47,265 nucleotides of DNA, taken from contig CALGZA010000073.1 of assembly GCA_937934595.1 (NCBI GenBank), positions 1 through 47,265 of the forward strand. Reading direction: 5' to 3'. Below are positions 35,827 through 45,078 of this stretch, one piece after another. Within the stretch, counting starts at the first letter, position 1. Each line of letters starts with the position of its first letter. Below the pieces are notes generated by a model, which worked only from the letters and a program-made list of their open reading frames with translations, was not told the origin of the DNA and ran no database searches. The DNA comes from an uncultured Verrucomicrobiales bacterium (lineage in GTDB: Bacteria; Verrucomicrobiota; Verrucomicrobiia; Verrucomicrobiales; Akkermansiaceae). The translations under genes were made by a program, and so were the position numbers.

Positions 35827-38196
35827 TTAATATATCGACCTCAACTCAGGCTCCTCCTCAGCAGACTCAACATCCACAATCAATTTCCGCAAACTAGCCA
35901 CATGCTTCTTCAAACTCTTAAACTCACGATGACTCCTCAAATCCTTCTCCAACTGTCGCAACTTCGGCAACAAGGGCTTAACACTACCACCATAAGACGC
36001 CAAAACCTTTAAACAACGTCCAATCCGCTGCTTCTTACCCCACTTCTGCGCATCCATCGCATCAAAGCACAAAGCCATCCCCTCCTTGATCCCATGCTTA
36101 GCCAAAAGCTCAACACCTGCCAACCGAACCTCAGCAGAAAACATAATCCCACTCGGCGCTGCCTTCTTAACCGCATCATAAATAGCCGGCAGCAACGGCT
36201 TTATCTCTTCATAACTAAGCCTCTTATACAGCCTAGAAATACTCCCCCTAGAACGCCCATCCTCATTCTTTAACCCAGAAATAATCGCCTTCCCCAGCCT
36301 CTCCCTATCAACCCCATCCAGAGCCCCCTTCAGCATCTTATCAAAAAGAGCAAAATTCAAATACCGCTGCTCCATCCCACGCGGATCCTTAGCTGATGGA
36401 CCTCGCGCCGCCATCTCTAGAAGCTCCGGAACAGCAACCATACCAGGCTTCCCCATCGAAGCAAGAGCCTCAGCAGCACGAACCCGCAACCAAAGATGCT
36501 TATGCCGGAGACACTTTCGCAAGGGCTGCACAGCAGAAGCCACCTTCATATCCCCCAAAACCCGACAAGCCCCCATCCGAGCATTCAAATTCGATGAACT
36601 CAACAAACCAATAATCTGATCCACATCCCCTGCTCCCATAGTATGCTTTGTAAAAGCCTTCACAGCCCTCTCCCTTACAGCAGGTGACCAGCTCCCCAAA
36701 CGCTTAATCAAACGCTCCTTACTCAACCCATCATAAAACTTATTCTTATCCTTATAATTCCAACCCAAACCATCCTTCACTATACTCTTAGCCATCTTAC
36801 TACCCATCACGCCAAGCACACCCTTCTTCTTACCAGTCAAATGCAAACTCCTCAAAGGCAACGCATAAGACAACAAATAAGCCCCAGTACAGTCCCATCC
36901 ATAATAACTATCAGGCTTCACCCCAGGAGGCCCCTGATGAATAAAACCACCATCCCACTGCCTCGCTAAATCATAATACCAACCACCATACTGACTCATC
37001 CACGCTCCACAAGCATTCGGACCAGACTGAGCCACTCCAGGCATCGACCACAGAACATTAAAAAAATTACCCGTATGCCCACCATCTCGCTCAGACCCAT
37101 GTGAAGCCAAACTCATCCTAGAAAAGAATGACGCCGGCCTCTTCTCTCCCAGCAAATTAAACATCAATGCAGCCATCCCATTCTTACCATTATCCTCATG
37201 CGTCTCAAGCCACGGATGATGATCCCCATACGGAACCGAACCCTTCCCCTCATAAAAACGCACCAACTTAGCATTCTTCGCTATCGCATCAGACACCACC
37301 TTATCCTTCACCCCAGCCTCACGCGCCAAAATCAAAGATATCGTCAGCGGAATACTCGTAGCATTCATCATCCCATAACCACCTAACATCCCATCACCCT
37401 GAATAAAACGATGCCCCCAGGAACCCACAGCACTCTGACCATTCGCTATCTCTAACGCCAACCGCCGCATACCATCCTCAAAACTCGTATCGCCTGTAGC
37501 CATCGTATACTCAGATAAAAACATCAGCACATAACTATAAGTCCATGAATAGTATCCCTTACTACGGAACCTTGATGCCCACCTCGCCTCGCGCTTCAGT
37601 AAAGGCAAATACTCCTCTTTCCCACTCGCTAATAAAGCCAATGAATTTAAAGACCGCGTAATCGCACGCTTCTTCCGCTTACGAACAGACATACGCTTAG
37701 CCAACGCAGAACAACCACGCGCAAAAATCTTCCTCGACTTAGAACAACGATAAGGAGCCGTATCAGAATACGCACCCAATACAACCAACTTTAACCGAAC
37801 ATCCCTCGTCTTACCCCCTCGCCAACACCTCAACTTCAACAAACCACTACCTGCCTCAGCCAATGAAATCGCTCGCCCAAGATGCTTCCTCGGATCAGAA
37901 ACAAACAGCTTACCACCCGCCCCCAATAACACATCACCCACCTCCAAAACACCATCAGCAGGAGAACCACTCTCCACCTTCGTTACCAATATCTGCCTCG
38001 CATCTATCGTCGTCAACTTATCACTATACATCCACCCCCTCGCCCCAGTCGCCCCCAAATTCCAATCATGCCGCGCACCCGCCGGCACAACATCACCCTT
38101 AGTAAAATCAGGATGCTTCATCTCCCCCCCTCTCGGAGCCGCATGAAGAATTAAAGAGCATGCTATAGACAAAGATAATAGTAGTAATTTAGTCAT
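35827..38196 (-). CDS. Exported PDZ-DUF6288-HEAT repeat protein, paralog of 18303-21101
   Basis: A 789-residue secreted protein. A signal peptide covers about 1-19 (LILHAAP). A PDZ-like domain at about 50-125 (EVGDVLLGAGGKLFVSDPRK) and a helical region at about 150-470 (SLNSLALLASGKEEYLPLLK, SAVGSWGHRF) match the same parts of the 932-residue protein, including the shared order and the L-ALLxSG-YLP segment. Instead of PA14 domains, the C-terminus (about 490-700) has HEAT-like repeats (RMGACRVLGDMKVASAVQPL, RVRAAEALASMGKPG). It lies upstream of ileS on the same strand with a 123-base gap. Function is unknown. Confidence 0.83.
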   Translation of the reverse strand: MTKLLLLSLSIACSLILHAAPRGGEMKHPDFTKGDVVPAGARHDWNLGATGARGWMYSDKLTTIDARQILVTKVESGSPADGVLEVGDVLLGAGGKLFVSDPRKHLGRAISLAEAGSGLLKLRCWRGGKTRDVRLKLVVLGAYSDTAPYRCSKSRKIFARGCSALAKRMSVRKRKKRAITRSLNSLALLASGKEEYLPLLKREARWASRFRSKGYYSWTYSYVLMFLSEYTMATGDTSFEDGMRRLALEIANGQSAVGSWGHRFIQGDGMLGGYGMMNATSIPLTISLILAREAGVKDKVVSDAIAKNAKLVRFYEGKGSVPYGDHHPWLETHEDNGKNGMAALMFNLLGEKRPASFFSRMSLASHGSERDGGHTGNFFNVLWSMPGVAQSGPNACGAWMSQYGGWYYDLARQWDGGFIHQGPPGVKPDSYYGWDCTGAYLLSYALPLRSLHLTGKKKGVLGVMGSKMAKSIVKDGLGWNYKDKNKFYDGLSKERLIKRLGSWSPAVRERAVKAFTKHTMGAGDVDQIIGLLSSSNLNARMGACRVLGDMKVASAVQPLRKCLRHKHLWLRVRAAEALASMGKPGMVAVPELLEMAARGPSAKDPRGMEQRYLNFALFDKMLKGALDGVDRERLGKAIISGLKNEDGRSRGSISRLYKRLSYEEIKPLLPAIYDAVKKAAPSGIMFSAEVRLAGVELLAKHGIKEGMALCFDAMDAQKWGKKQRIGRCLKVLASYGGSVKPLLPKLRQLEKDLRSHREFKSLKKHVASLRKLIVDVESAEEEPELRSIY

Positions 38197-38340
38197 TCAG
38201 TAATCAAGTTAAGTGTATACTAATCCCTTATAAGTAGCTCAGACAAACAACGTCAATCACATTTAATTTACACCCATGTTTTATAGCTTGTGTTACCTAA
38301 ATTAACACGTAGATTTTCACCACCAATAAGTAATCACCCT

Positions 38341-39810
38341 ATGGATACCATTCTGCACATACTAAAAGTCATCGGACTCATTCTTCTCGTTCTCCTCAGC
38401 TTCAATATCATCATATTCATTCACGAACTAGGACATTTCCTCGCCGCCAGATGGAGAGGCCTACACGTTGACAGATTCCAAATCTGGTTCGGCAAACCCA
38501 TCTGGAAAAAAACCATCAATGGCGTCCAGTACGGACTAGGATCCATCCCCGCTGGCGGCTTCGTCTCACTACCACAAATGGCTCCCATGCAGTCCATCGA
38601 AGGCGAAAATGGCGAACAAAAAGAACCCCTCCCACCCATCAAACCAATAGATAAAATCATCGTAGCATTCGCTGGCCCACTCTTCTCATTCCTACTCGCC
38701 GTATTCGCCGCATGCATCATCTGGAACATCGGAGTCCCAGACAAAGTCATCAAAACAAACGAAGTAGGTTACCTAGCTAAAGGAATGCCAGCAGAAAAAG
38801 CAGGATTTAAACTCGGAGACAAAATCCTAGAAGTCAACGGCACACCAACCAACGGATTCAGAGGAAACCTAGATTCCACATCAGAACTCATCATCTTCAG
38901 TAAAGGCCCACACATCAACTTCAAAGTCGATAGAGACGGTGAACAACTATCACTAAAAAGTGATTTCATCGCCAAAGATGGAAGCCTTTTCCAGCGCCGA
39001 GGCACAAGAAAAGTAGGCATTGGCCCAAGAGTTAAACTCATCATTAACACCCCTAAAGATGGCACTCCTGCACACTTCAGCGGACTAAAACACGGTGATC
39101 TCATTGAAGCCATTGAAGGTGAAAAAATATATAGCTACGGCCAATTCCAAGACCTTATCAAATCACAAAAAAATAACGTATTCACAATCACTGTATTAAG
39201 AAACAACCAGCCTACTGACATCAAAACAATGGCATTAGAACCCAGCAATGGCTGGAAAGCTCATGATAAAGCAGAGCTAACTCCCATGTTAGGAATCGCA
39301 TTCACAAATGACCCACCCGAATTAGTCTACCCCACCCCAGGTAAACAAATCAAAGAAAGCAGCCTAATGATGTACAACACCCTCAGCACCCTCATATCAC
39401 CCTCATCCAGCATCGGCCTCGACCAGCTCTCAGGCCCAGTAGGAATAGGCAAAGTCCAATACCAAATGCTAGACAGCGCATACCCCATTAACTACATATT
39501 CTACTTCTGGGTCATCTTTAACATCAACCTCGCCATCTTTAACCTACTCCCATTCCCAGTCCTAGACGGCGGACACATCACCATGGCTCTCGGTGAAATG
39601 ATATTCAAAAAACCAATAAACACCAGAGTCCTAGAAATCGTCCAGACAGGCTTCGTCCTCCTACTCCTCAGCATGTTCGTCTACGTCACCATAAAAGACC
39701 TCTTCTCAAATGATCAAAATAAAATCACCAAAAAAACCATACCTAAAGAAGGCCCCATCTTTGACCTCACACCACTTAAAAAAGCCCTAGGTGAAAAAGT
39801 AACCGAGTAA
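38341..39810 (+). CDS. rseP: RseP-type site-2 intramembrane metalloprotease
   Basis: A zinc protease that cuts within membrane helices of its targets, such as anti-sigma factors and signal peptides. I take the ATG at 38341 as the start; a GTG at 38290 in frame would add 17 non-hydrophobic residues. From that ATG, HELGH is at 28-32 in the first helix. Two PDZ domains follow (KTNEVGYLAKGMPAEKAGFK and INTPKDGTPAHFSGLKHGDL). The third metal ligand lies in FPVLDGGHI. About four helices in total. Length 489 is normal. It converges with the last gene of the RpoE-like operon and overlaps it by 24 bases; dxr and other usual neighbours are absent. Confidence 0.94.
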   Translation: MDTILHILKVIGLILLVLLSFNIIIFIHELGHFLAARWRGLHVDRFQIWFGKPIWKKTINGVQYGLGSIPAGGFVSLPQMAPMQSIEGENGEQKEPLPPIKPIDKIIVAFAGPLFSFLLAVFAACIIWNIGVPDKVIKTNEVGYLAKGMPAEKAGFKLGDKILEVNGTPTNGFRGNLDSTSELIIFSKGPHINFKVDRDGEQLSLKSDFIAKDGSLFQRRGTRKVGIGPRVKLIINTPKDGTPAHFSGLKHGDLIEAIEGEKIYSYGQFQDLIKSQKNNVFTITVLRNNQPTDIKTMALEPSNGWKAHDKAELTPMLGIAFTNDPPELVYPTPGKQIKESSLMMYNTLSTLISPSSSIGLDQLSGPVGIGKVQYQMLDSAYPINYIFYFWVIFNINLAIFNLLPFPVLDGGHITMALGEMIFKKPINTRVLEIVQTGFVLLLLSMFVYVTIKDLFSNDQNKITKKTIPKEGPIFDLTPLKKALGEKVTE

Positions 39811-40317
39811 ACCTAGACTCACACCACTCAAAAAACCACCCAACAAAGCAACCCACCCATAATGACCCCTCACCACACCCTCCTCAATTAAAGCAGCCTG
39901 GTACTGTAAGGTAAAAATACTCCGCGCCGCATTCTGACACAACAAATAAAAACAAAGCAAACCAGCAAACAAACCCACTGGAGGAATAAAAACAGCCACC
40001 ACAGCCGCCACCATAGATGGCCACCTCGCCCACACATCAAACCTCCTCAAACCATAACCAGTAATCACATACACCGGCCCCATCAAAAAACACAGCGCAC
40101 CAGGCACCAACAACAATGGCATACCCAAGATAAAATACCCCCACGCTAAACAACCCCCAACAGCAACCAACATACTCCCCAGAAAATAATAAAACCAACC
40201 CACCGCAAGTATCGCCATCTCCTCCCTTCGAAACCTCTCCAGCAAATCATCAGACTGGAGATTCTCCACCTCCTCTAACGTCTGCTCCACCGGACTTCGA
40301 TAAGGATCAAACCCCAT
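39787..40317 (-). CDS. Four-helix membrane protein of unknown function
   Basis: A 176-residue protein with about four membrane helices (about 39-60, 63-85, 97-118 and 153-174) and a soluble N-terminus that starts MGFDPYRSPVEQTLEE. I do not recognise the family. It is the last gene of the RpoE-like operon and its start overlaps the cca stop codon by 11 bases, so translational coupling is likely. Its 3' end overlaps the rseP stop on the other strand. Confidence 0.75.
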   Translation of the reverse strand: MGFDPYRSPVEQTLEEVENLQSDDLLERFRREEMAILAVGWFYYFLGSMLVAVGGCLAWGYFILGMPLLLVPGALCFLMGPVYVITGYGLRRFDVWARWPSMVAAVVAVFIPPVGLFAGLLCFYLLCQNAARSIFTLQYQAALIEEGVVRGHYGWVALLGGFLSGVSLGLLGYFFT

Positions 40318-41665
40318 ATCGCCCCCTCACCCAGCTGATAGCAGACTCACTATCTTTTAACCTTCCCTCCAATTGCTCAGTCTGAACCAACATCAGTATC
40401 TCCTTAAACAAAGGCCCAGGAGACAAACCCAGCCCCATCAAATCACGCCCCTTGATAAGCGGCTCAGGGATCAAAGGCTCATTCGCAAACTCCTCACGCT
40501 TCTCCAAAACAAAATCATAATTCTCCGTAAACCCATTGCTACTCGCACAGTCAACACGGTGCAGCTCTATCTCATCCTCAAACGTCGGCCTAGACATAAA
40601 ACGCTTCAACTTCGAGACCTTCATCTGCCGAACATGCATAAAATTCATATGATTCGCCACCATCACCCGCACATCCTCAACCGTATCATTCGGATACTTC
40701 ATCCTCCGTAAAATCTCCTCACTCATCGCTGCACCCACACCATCATGACCATTAAAACGGATCCTCTCATCCGCCTCATCATACGTATACGTAGCAGGCT
40801 TACCAATATCATGCAACAACACCGACAAAGCCAAAGACAGAGAAACCTCCTCACTCCCTAACATCTCTAACATAATACAAGTATGAACATAAACATCCCC
40901 CTCAGGATGCCACTGCGGAGGCTGCTCACACCCTAACAAATCCAAAACCTCAGGAAGAAAATAACGTATTAACCCACTATCCACCAATAACTCCAAACCA
41001 CGTCGCCTACCACCAGATACAAGAATCCTCGAAAACTCCGCCTGCACCCTCTCAATAGATACCTTCTCTAACAAACCAGCATTATCACACATCGCCAACC
41101 ACGTCTCCCCCTCTATCTCAAATCCCAAAGTAGCAGCAAACCGTACCGCCCTCATCAAACGCAAGGCATCCTCCTGAAACCTCGCCGCAGGATCTCCAAT
41201 TGCCCGCAAAACCCCAGCCTTAAGATCATCCTGCCCACCCACATAATCAATCACCTCACCCGTAACCACATCCTGAAATAACCCATTCACCGTAAAATCT
41301 CTCCGCTGAGCATCCTCCTCAGGACTAGAAAACGCCACACTCTCAGGCCGCCGCCCATCATGATAACTCCCATCCGTCCTAAACGTCGCTATCTCAAAAG
41401 ACTCACGCCTTTCTCTACCCCTCACACCAGCCTTAACCAGCATCACACCAAAATGAGCTCCAATAGCATCAGAATCAGGGAAAATAACCTGCACCTCCTC
41501 AGGCGTTGCACTCGTCGCTATATCAAAATCCTTAGCCACCTTCCCAAGCAATGAATCCCTAACACACCCACCAGCAAAATAAGCCACATAGCCAGCACCA
41601 CGTAACTTCTCAGCCACACCTACTGCCGCCTCTCTAACCACACTATATTCTTCACACTTCATCAT
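40307..41665 (-). CDS. cca: CCA tRNA nucleotidyltransferase / polyA polymerase family
   Basis: A class II nucleotidyltransferase that adds or repairs the 3' CCA of tRNA. The 452-residue protein has GGCVRDSLLGK at 32-42 and the catalytic acids in DFDIATSA with Asp46 and Asp48. RRDFTVNGLF follows (about 124-133). A C-terminal HD domain has LLHDIGKPATY, with the His/Asp of the HD motif. CCA is needed here because tRNA-Arg(UCU) does not encode it. A family member with polyA polymerase or CC/A-adding specificity cannot be ruled out. It follows yraN by 63 bases. Confidence 0.92.
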   Translation of the reverse strand: MMKCEEYSVVREAAVGVAEKLRGAGYVAYFAGGCVRDSLLGKVAKDFDIATSATPEEVQVIFPDSDAIGAHFGVMLVKAGVRGRERRESFEIATFRTDGSYHDGRRPESVAFSSPEEDAQRRDFTVNGLFQDVVTGEVIDYVGGQDDLKAGVLRAIGDPAARFQEDALRLMRAVRFAATLGFEIEGETWLAMCDNAGLLEKVSIERVQAEFSRILVSGGRRRGLELLVDSGLIRYFLPEVLDLLGCEQPPQWHPEGDVYVHTCIMLEMLGSEEVSLSLALSVLLHDIGKPATYTYDEADERIRFNGHDGVGAAMSEEILRRMKYPNDTVEDVRVMVANHMNFMHVRQMKVSKLKRFMSRPTFEDEIELHRVDCASSNGFTENYDFVLEKREEFANEPLIPEPLIKGRDLMGLGLSPGPLFKEILMLVQTEQLEGRLKDSESAISWVRGRYGV

Positions 41666-41728
41666 TATAAAACGCTAAAACATCTAATCAACAAGAGCAA
41701 GCCAGAACACCTCACAAAAAAAACCGCT

Positions 41729-42169
41729 CTAAAACGCACCCTCCACCACAGTAATCTCAGGCTTCTCACCATCCGTTAACTCCACCTCCACAACATCAAA
41801 GCGCCACAAAATAGCATCATCCTTCAACAAATTCAACCAAGCCCTCGCCCCCCTCCTAATCAAGGCCTGCTTCTTCAAATCAACAGCATCCAATGGCCTA
41901 CTAGTCTCTCGCTTCCTACGCGTCTTCACCTCCACAAACGTCAACGTCTTACCATCACGGGCCACTATATCTATCTCACCACCACGCGGCCCTCTAAAAT
42001 TACTATACAAAATCTTCCTCCCATCAGCATATAGCCGTAACCGCGCCATCCTCTCACCCAGCTCACCCAGCGCCATATGGCCCAACCTATCACCCCGCTT
42101 ATCAATCAAACGGAAGCGTGAGTTGAGCAACGGGTGCAAACGATTTACGATGTATCTTAGTAGGCCCAT
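41729..42169 (-). CDS. yraN: YraN/UPF0102 nuclease-fold protein
   Basis: Small protein of the endonuclease-like UPF0102 family, of uncertain role, sometimes linked to recombination. The core LGELGERMARLRLYADGRKI is followed by GGEIDIVARDGKTLTFVEVK and the second FVEVKTR core, with Glu, Asp and Lys in the nuclease PD-(D/E)XK-like order. Start chosen at ATG 42169, giving 146 residues and a helical N-terminus; this overlaps rnhB by 68 bases. A shorter start at 42076 would give 115 residues, close to the family core alone. The frame is open further upstream to 42286, but a start there would lie deep in rnhB. It is co-transcribed with rnhB and cca. Confidence 0.85.
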   Translation of the reverse strand: MGLLRYIVNRLHPLLNSRFRLIDKRGDRLGHMALGELGERMARLRLYADGRKILYSNFRGPRGGEIDIVARDGKTLTFVEVKTRRKRETSRPLDAVDLKKQALIRRGARAWLNLLKDDAILWRFDVVEVELTDGEKPEITVVEGAF

Positions 42170-42737
42170 AAGCATAGAGAGCTTCAAGGTGAAACTTAGT
42201 CCCATAACCCTTATGCCTCTCAAAGCCATACTCAGGGAATTCCTCCGCATACTCCAGCATTTTCCTATCCCTCGTAACCTTCGCAATAATACTCGCCGCC
42301 GCTATACTCAAACTCTTCCCATCCCCCTTAACTATCCCCTCAGACGCAAAAGGAAAATTCTTCACCGCCAAACCATCAATCAAACAATAAATAGAACCCA
42401 CCCTCACACTCAGCTCCTCAGCCACTCGCCCCATTGCAGCATGCGTCGCACCCAGAACATTCAGCCTATCCACCTCATCAGCCTCCGCAAAACTATGCGC
42501 CCATAATATCCGCTCATCACCCACCAAATCCTCATAAATCTTCTCACGCTTCTTCTCACTAATCTTCTTAGAATCATCTAACAACTCATGCTCATACCCA
42601 CGCGGCAAAATCACCGCCGCAGCCGAAACCGGCCCAGCCAATGGCCCTCGCCCAGCCTCATCTATCCCCACTACACAAGAAAAATCCTCCGCATCCCCAC
42701 GCTCCACCACACTCTCCTCAAATGATAAATCAGGCAT
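42102..42737 (-). CDS. rnhB: Ribonuclease HII
   Basis: Cuts the RNA strand of RNA-DNA hybrids and starts removal of single ribonucleotides in DNA. From the ATG at 42737, the 211-residue protein has the DEAGRG motif with Asp26 and Glu27 (GIDEAGRGPLAGPV), LLDDSKKISEKKR, Asp121 in LIDGLAV and Asp139 in KGDGKSLSIAAASIIAK. An in-frame ATG at 42779 would add 14 residues and overlap nadK by 10 bases; the shorter start is preferred because it fits the family N-terminus. It overlaps yraN. Confidence 0.95.
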   Translation of the reverse strand: MPDLSFEESVVERGDAEDFSCVVGIDEAGRGPLAGPVSAAAVILPRGYEHELLDDSKKISEKKREKIYEDLVGDERILWAHSFAEADEVDRLNVLGATHAAMGRVAEELSVRVGSIYCLIDGLAVKNFPFASEGIVKGDGKSLSIAAASIIAKVTRDRKMLEYAEEFPEYGFERHKGYGTKFHLEALYAYGPTKIHRKSFAPVAQLTLPFD

Positions 42738-42769
42738 AAATAAACAAACGCATAAACCACTCTCAAACA

Positions 42770-43630
42770 CTAACCCCAATGCAACTTATGCCTCAAAGTA
42801 GAAAAAAAGGACCTACCCTCCAAACGAATAATATTCAACTTATAATCAGCCTTCTCAACCGTCACACTCCCACCATGAACAATCTCAACAGGACTACGCC
42901 CATCAACACTAAACAACGTCGGCACCTCCGAATCATCCACTGACCTCAACTCAACCACCGAACTATCCGTCAAAACCAGCGACCTATTACTCAAACTATG
43001 CGGACAAATAGGAGTTATCACCATATTCTCCGCCCTCGGAGACAACAACGGCCCACCAGCCGATAAAGAATAAGCAGTTGAACCAGTCGGCGTCGCCACT
43101 ATCAAACCATCAGCCCTATAATGATTCAACAAATCACCATCAATAAACGCATCCATAGCAACCACCCGCCCATTCTGACCCCGCGTTAACGTAATCTCAT
43201 TCACAGCATAAAACTCCGATGACAAACCATCTATAAAATGAATCGTAGCCTTAAGCAGCATCCGCGGAACAACATGATACGTCCCCCCAGCCAAGGCACC
43301 CACCAACAACTCCATCTCAGTATCATTACAACTAGACAAAAAACCCAAATGACCAAGATTCACACCAGCCACAGCCACAGCAGTCCTTCCCAGCCTATGA
43401 GCCGCATCCAAAATAGTACCATCTCCACCAAGCACTATAACAACATCACACTCATCAGCTAAACCTCTAGCAGATAAAACCTCAACCCCATGATCTCCAA
43501 GATCCAGTGCAGCAATAGTCTCATCCTCAACAACAGAAGACAGATCAAATGAAACCAAAATCTCCAGCAACCTCAAAAGAGCCAACCTCACCCCATCCTT
43601 ATACGGATTAGCTATGATACCTACCTTCAT
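42770..43630 (-). CDS. nadK: NAD kinase
   Basis: Phosphorylates NAD to NADP. The 286-residue protein has the ATP-binding GGDGT motif at 68-72 (VLGGDGTILDAAHRLG), GVNLGHLGFLS at 89-99, AVNEITLTRG at about 143-152, and the NAD-binding DGLIVATPTGSTAYSLSAGG block. All the family blocks are present in order. It is 30 bases after the PDZ gene in the RpoE-like operon, and its stop codon lies 32 bases before the rnhB start. Confidence 0.95.
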   Translation of the reverse strand: MKVGIIANPYKDGVRLALLRLLEILVSFDLSSVVEDETIAALDLGDHGVEVLSARGLADECDVVIVLGGDGTILDAAHRLGRTAVAVAGVNLGHLGFLSSCNDTEMELLVGALAGGTYHVVPRMLLKATIHFIDGLSSEFYAVNEITLTRGQNGRVVAMDAFIDGDLLNHYRADGLIVATPTGSTAYSLSAGGPLLSPRAENMVITPICPHSLSNRSLVLTDSSVVELRSVDDSEVPTLFSVDGRSPVEIVHGGSVTVEKADYKLNIIRLEGRSFFSTLRHKLHWG

Positions 43631-43660
43631 AAATAGAAGCCTAAAAAATCAAATTCATGA

Positions 43661-44548
43661 CTACTTATAAAGCGGATTAACCTCAGGAACCACACTCAAA
43701 TTCATCAGCTTCGTACCACGTAAAATCTTAAACTCAGTAGCCGTATCAGCCTTAAGATAATAAAAAGCATTCACCACCGCCGCATAATCAGAAACCTTCT
43801 CACCACCAATAGACAAAACCACATCATTCTTCTGTAAACCCGCCTTCTTAGCCGGCGTCCCTGGCCGCACTCCAATAATAAGCGGCGCATCACTTAAATC
43901 ATCCATACTCACCCCTATCCAACACGGCCTAAATACCCCCTCATTCTCAGCCACTACAGACTTAACATGTGTCAACACCTCCACAGGAAGAGCAAACATC
44001 GTCTTATCCACTCCGTCACGCTGAAAAACAAACGCCACCAACTCATCCTTCGAATTCAAAATCGGAGTCCCTGCCTTCTGTAAACCAACAGGATGATTAA
44101 TCCTAACAAAAGTCAGCGGCAAAATCTTACCATTAAAACGCTTCACATGACTAACTACCCGGCTCACCTCATCACGCTTATTCACATCAGTAATAACAGC
44201 ATCCCCAGGCTCCAAATTCTTACTCGCACCTATCATACTCACAATACCCACACCTTCCCTCTCAGACTCAGGCAGCTCCAAAACAGTAATCCGGCTCACA
44301 GGATCATGAATCTTCAACTTCAACTTAACCCGCTCACCCTTACTATTAATTACAGTAGCCTTCTCAGGATCTGCCCCCTTCAGAGCAATTGTCACTAAAG
44401 TCCCATTTTCATCCATCAAAGAACCCTCAGCCTCATACACATTACCCCCCTCCTTTACAGACGCAAAACGAAGCGCCTTGGACTGACTGAACGCAGAAAG
44501 CGATCCCAGAGCAAAAAGAGAAATAACGGAAATCCAAGTTTTAATCAT
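43661..44548 (-). CDS. Exported PDZ protein with a degenerate trypsin-like domain
   Basis: A 295-residue secreted protein. A signal peptide is at about 1-21 (LGSLSAFSQS). Residues about 40-195 look like the chymotrypsin-type fold of HtrA proteases: EGSLMDENGTLVTIALKG, then NHPVGLQKAGTPILNSKD, where HtrA enzymes have GNSGGPL. Here the catalytic Ser is replaced (KAGTP), and the His position is also not evident. A PDZ domain covers about 205-285 (GVRPGTPAKKAGLQKNDVVL). It is therefore likely a non-catalytic, chaperone- or sensor-like HtrA relative. It sits between the one-pass membrane protein and nadK, 30 bases before nadK. A true protease of another type is unlikely. Confidence 0.8.
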   Translation of the reverse strand: MIKTWISVISLFALGSLSAFSQSKALRFASVKEGGNVYEAEGSLMDENGTLVTIALKGADPEKATVINSKGERVKLKLKIHDPVSRITVLELPESEREGVGIVSMIGASKNLEPGDAVITDVNKRDEVSRVVSHVKRFNGKILPLTFVRINHPVGLQKAGTPILNSKDELVAFVFQRDGVDKTMFALPVEVLTHVKSVVAENEGVFRPCWIGVSMDDLSDAPLIIGVRPGTPAKKAGLQKNDVVLSIGGEKVSDYAAVVNAFYYLKADTATEFKILRGTKLMNLSVVPEVNPLYK

Positions 44549-44624
44549 AGCTAGTAGTTAAGATAAATGAAAAGTAGTGACAAGGACAAAGCCTCAAAAG
44601 CAGAGAACCATCACTCAACACATA

Positions 44625-45050
44625 TTAAAAAATCTTCTCATCAGTATAAAATACCGGAGCAGAAGCAGAAAAATCAACAGGCTCTACAAAAACCATACCC
44701 ACCGGCTCAATATCAGACCCCACAGCTGCCTCCACAGGAACATCTCTCACCACAACTGAAGTAACCTCATCATCAACAACAGCCAAAGCATCAACTCCAC
44801 CTTCAGATAGCACATTGACACACAAAGAAACAGCCGCATAAGCTGCACCTGCCCCTACCAACCACCTCATCGCACCAAACTCAGCAAACCAAGCCTTAAC
44901 TCTCTCTACAAAAAGCCCCCTAGCCGAGGTCTTCAATATCTCAGACCTCTGACGCTGCTGAAACTCAACCAGAAATTCATCAAAGTAACCCTCCTCAGGT
45001 TGCTCATACTTCTTAAGACTAATGAGATCTTGCACTTCTTTATCTGTCAT
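44625..45050 (-). CDS. One-pass membrane protein, candidate anti-sigma factor
   Basis: A 141-residue protein with a soluble N-terminal part of about 60 residues (helical, charged), a membrane helix at 61-80 (MRWLVGAGAAYAAVSLCVNV) and an outer tail of about 60 acidic residues rich in Val and Asp. It is 28 bases after the RpoE-like sigma gene, in the position where anti-sigma factors stand. No known anti-sigma motif (ZAS or ASD) is seen, so the role is inferred from position and topology. Sequence similarity to a named family could not be tested. Confidence 0.7.
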   Translation of the reverse strand: MTDKEVQDLISLKKYEQPEEGYFDEFLVEFQQRQRSEILKTSARGLFVERVKAWFAEFGAMRWLVGAGAAYAAVSLCVNVLSEGGVDALAVVDDEVTSVVVRDVPVEAAVGSDIEPVGMVFVEPVDFSASAPVFYTDEKIF

Positions 45051-45078
45051 AATACTTACTGTTAATTTCTGTAACCTA

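Noticed and set aside
38290-38340. GTG start for rseP with 17 added residues
   Set aside because: The added residues are not hydrophobic and would precede the first membrane helix, which begins directly after the ATG at 38341.
42170-42286. Upstream extension of yraN within rnhB
   Set aside because: The extra residues have no counterpart in the family and would lengthen the overlap with rnhB to 185 bases.
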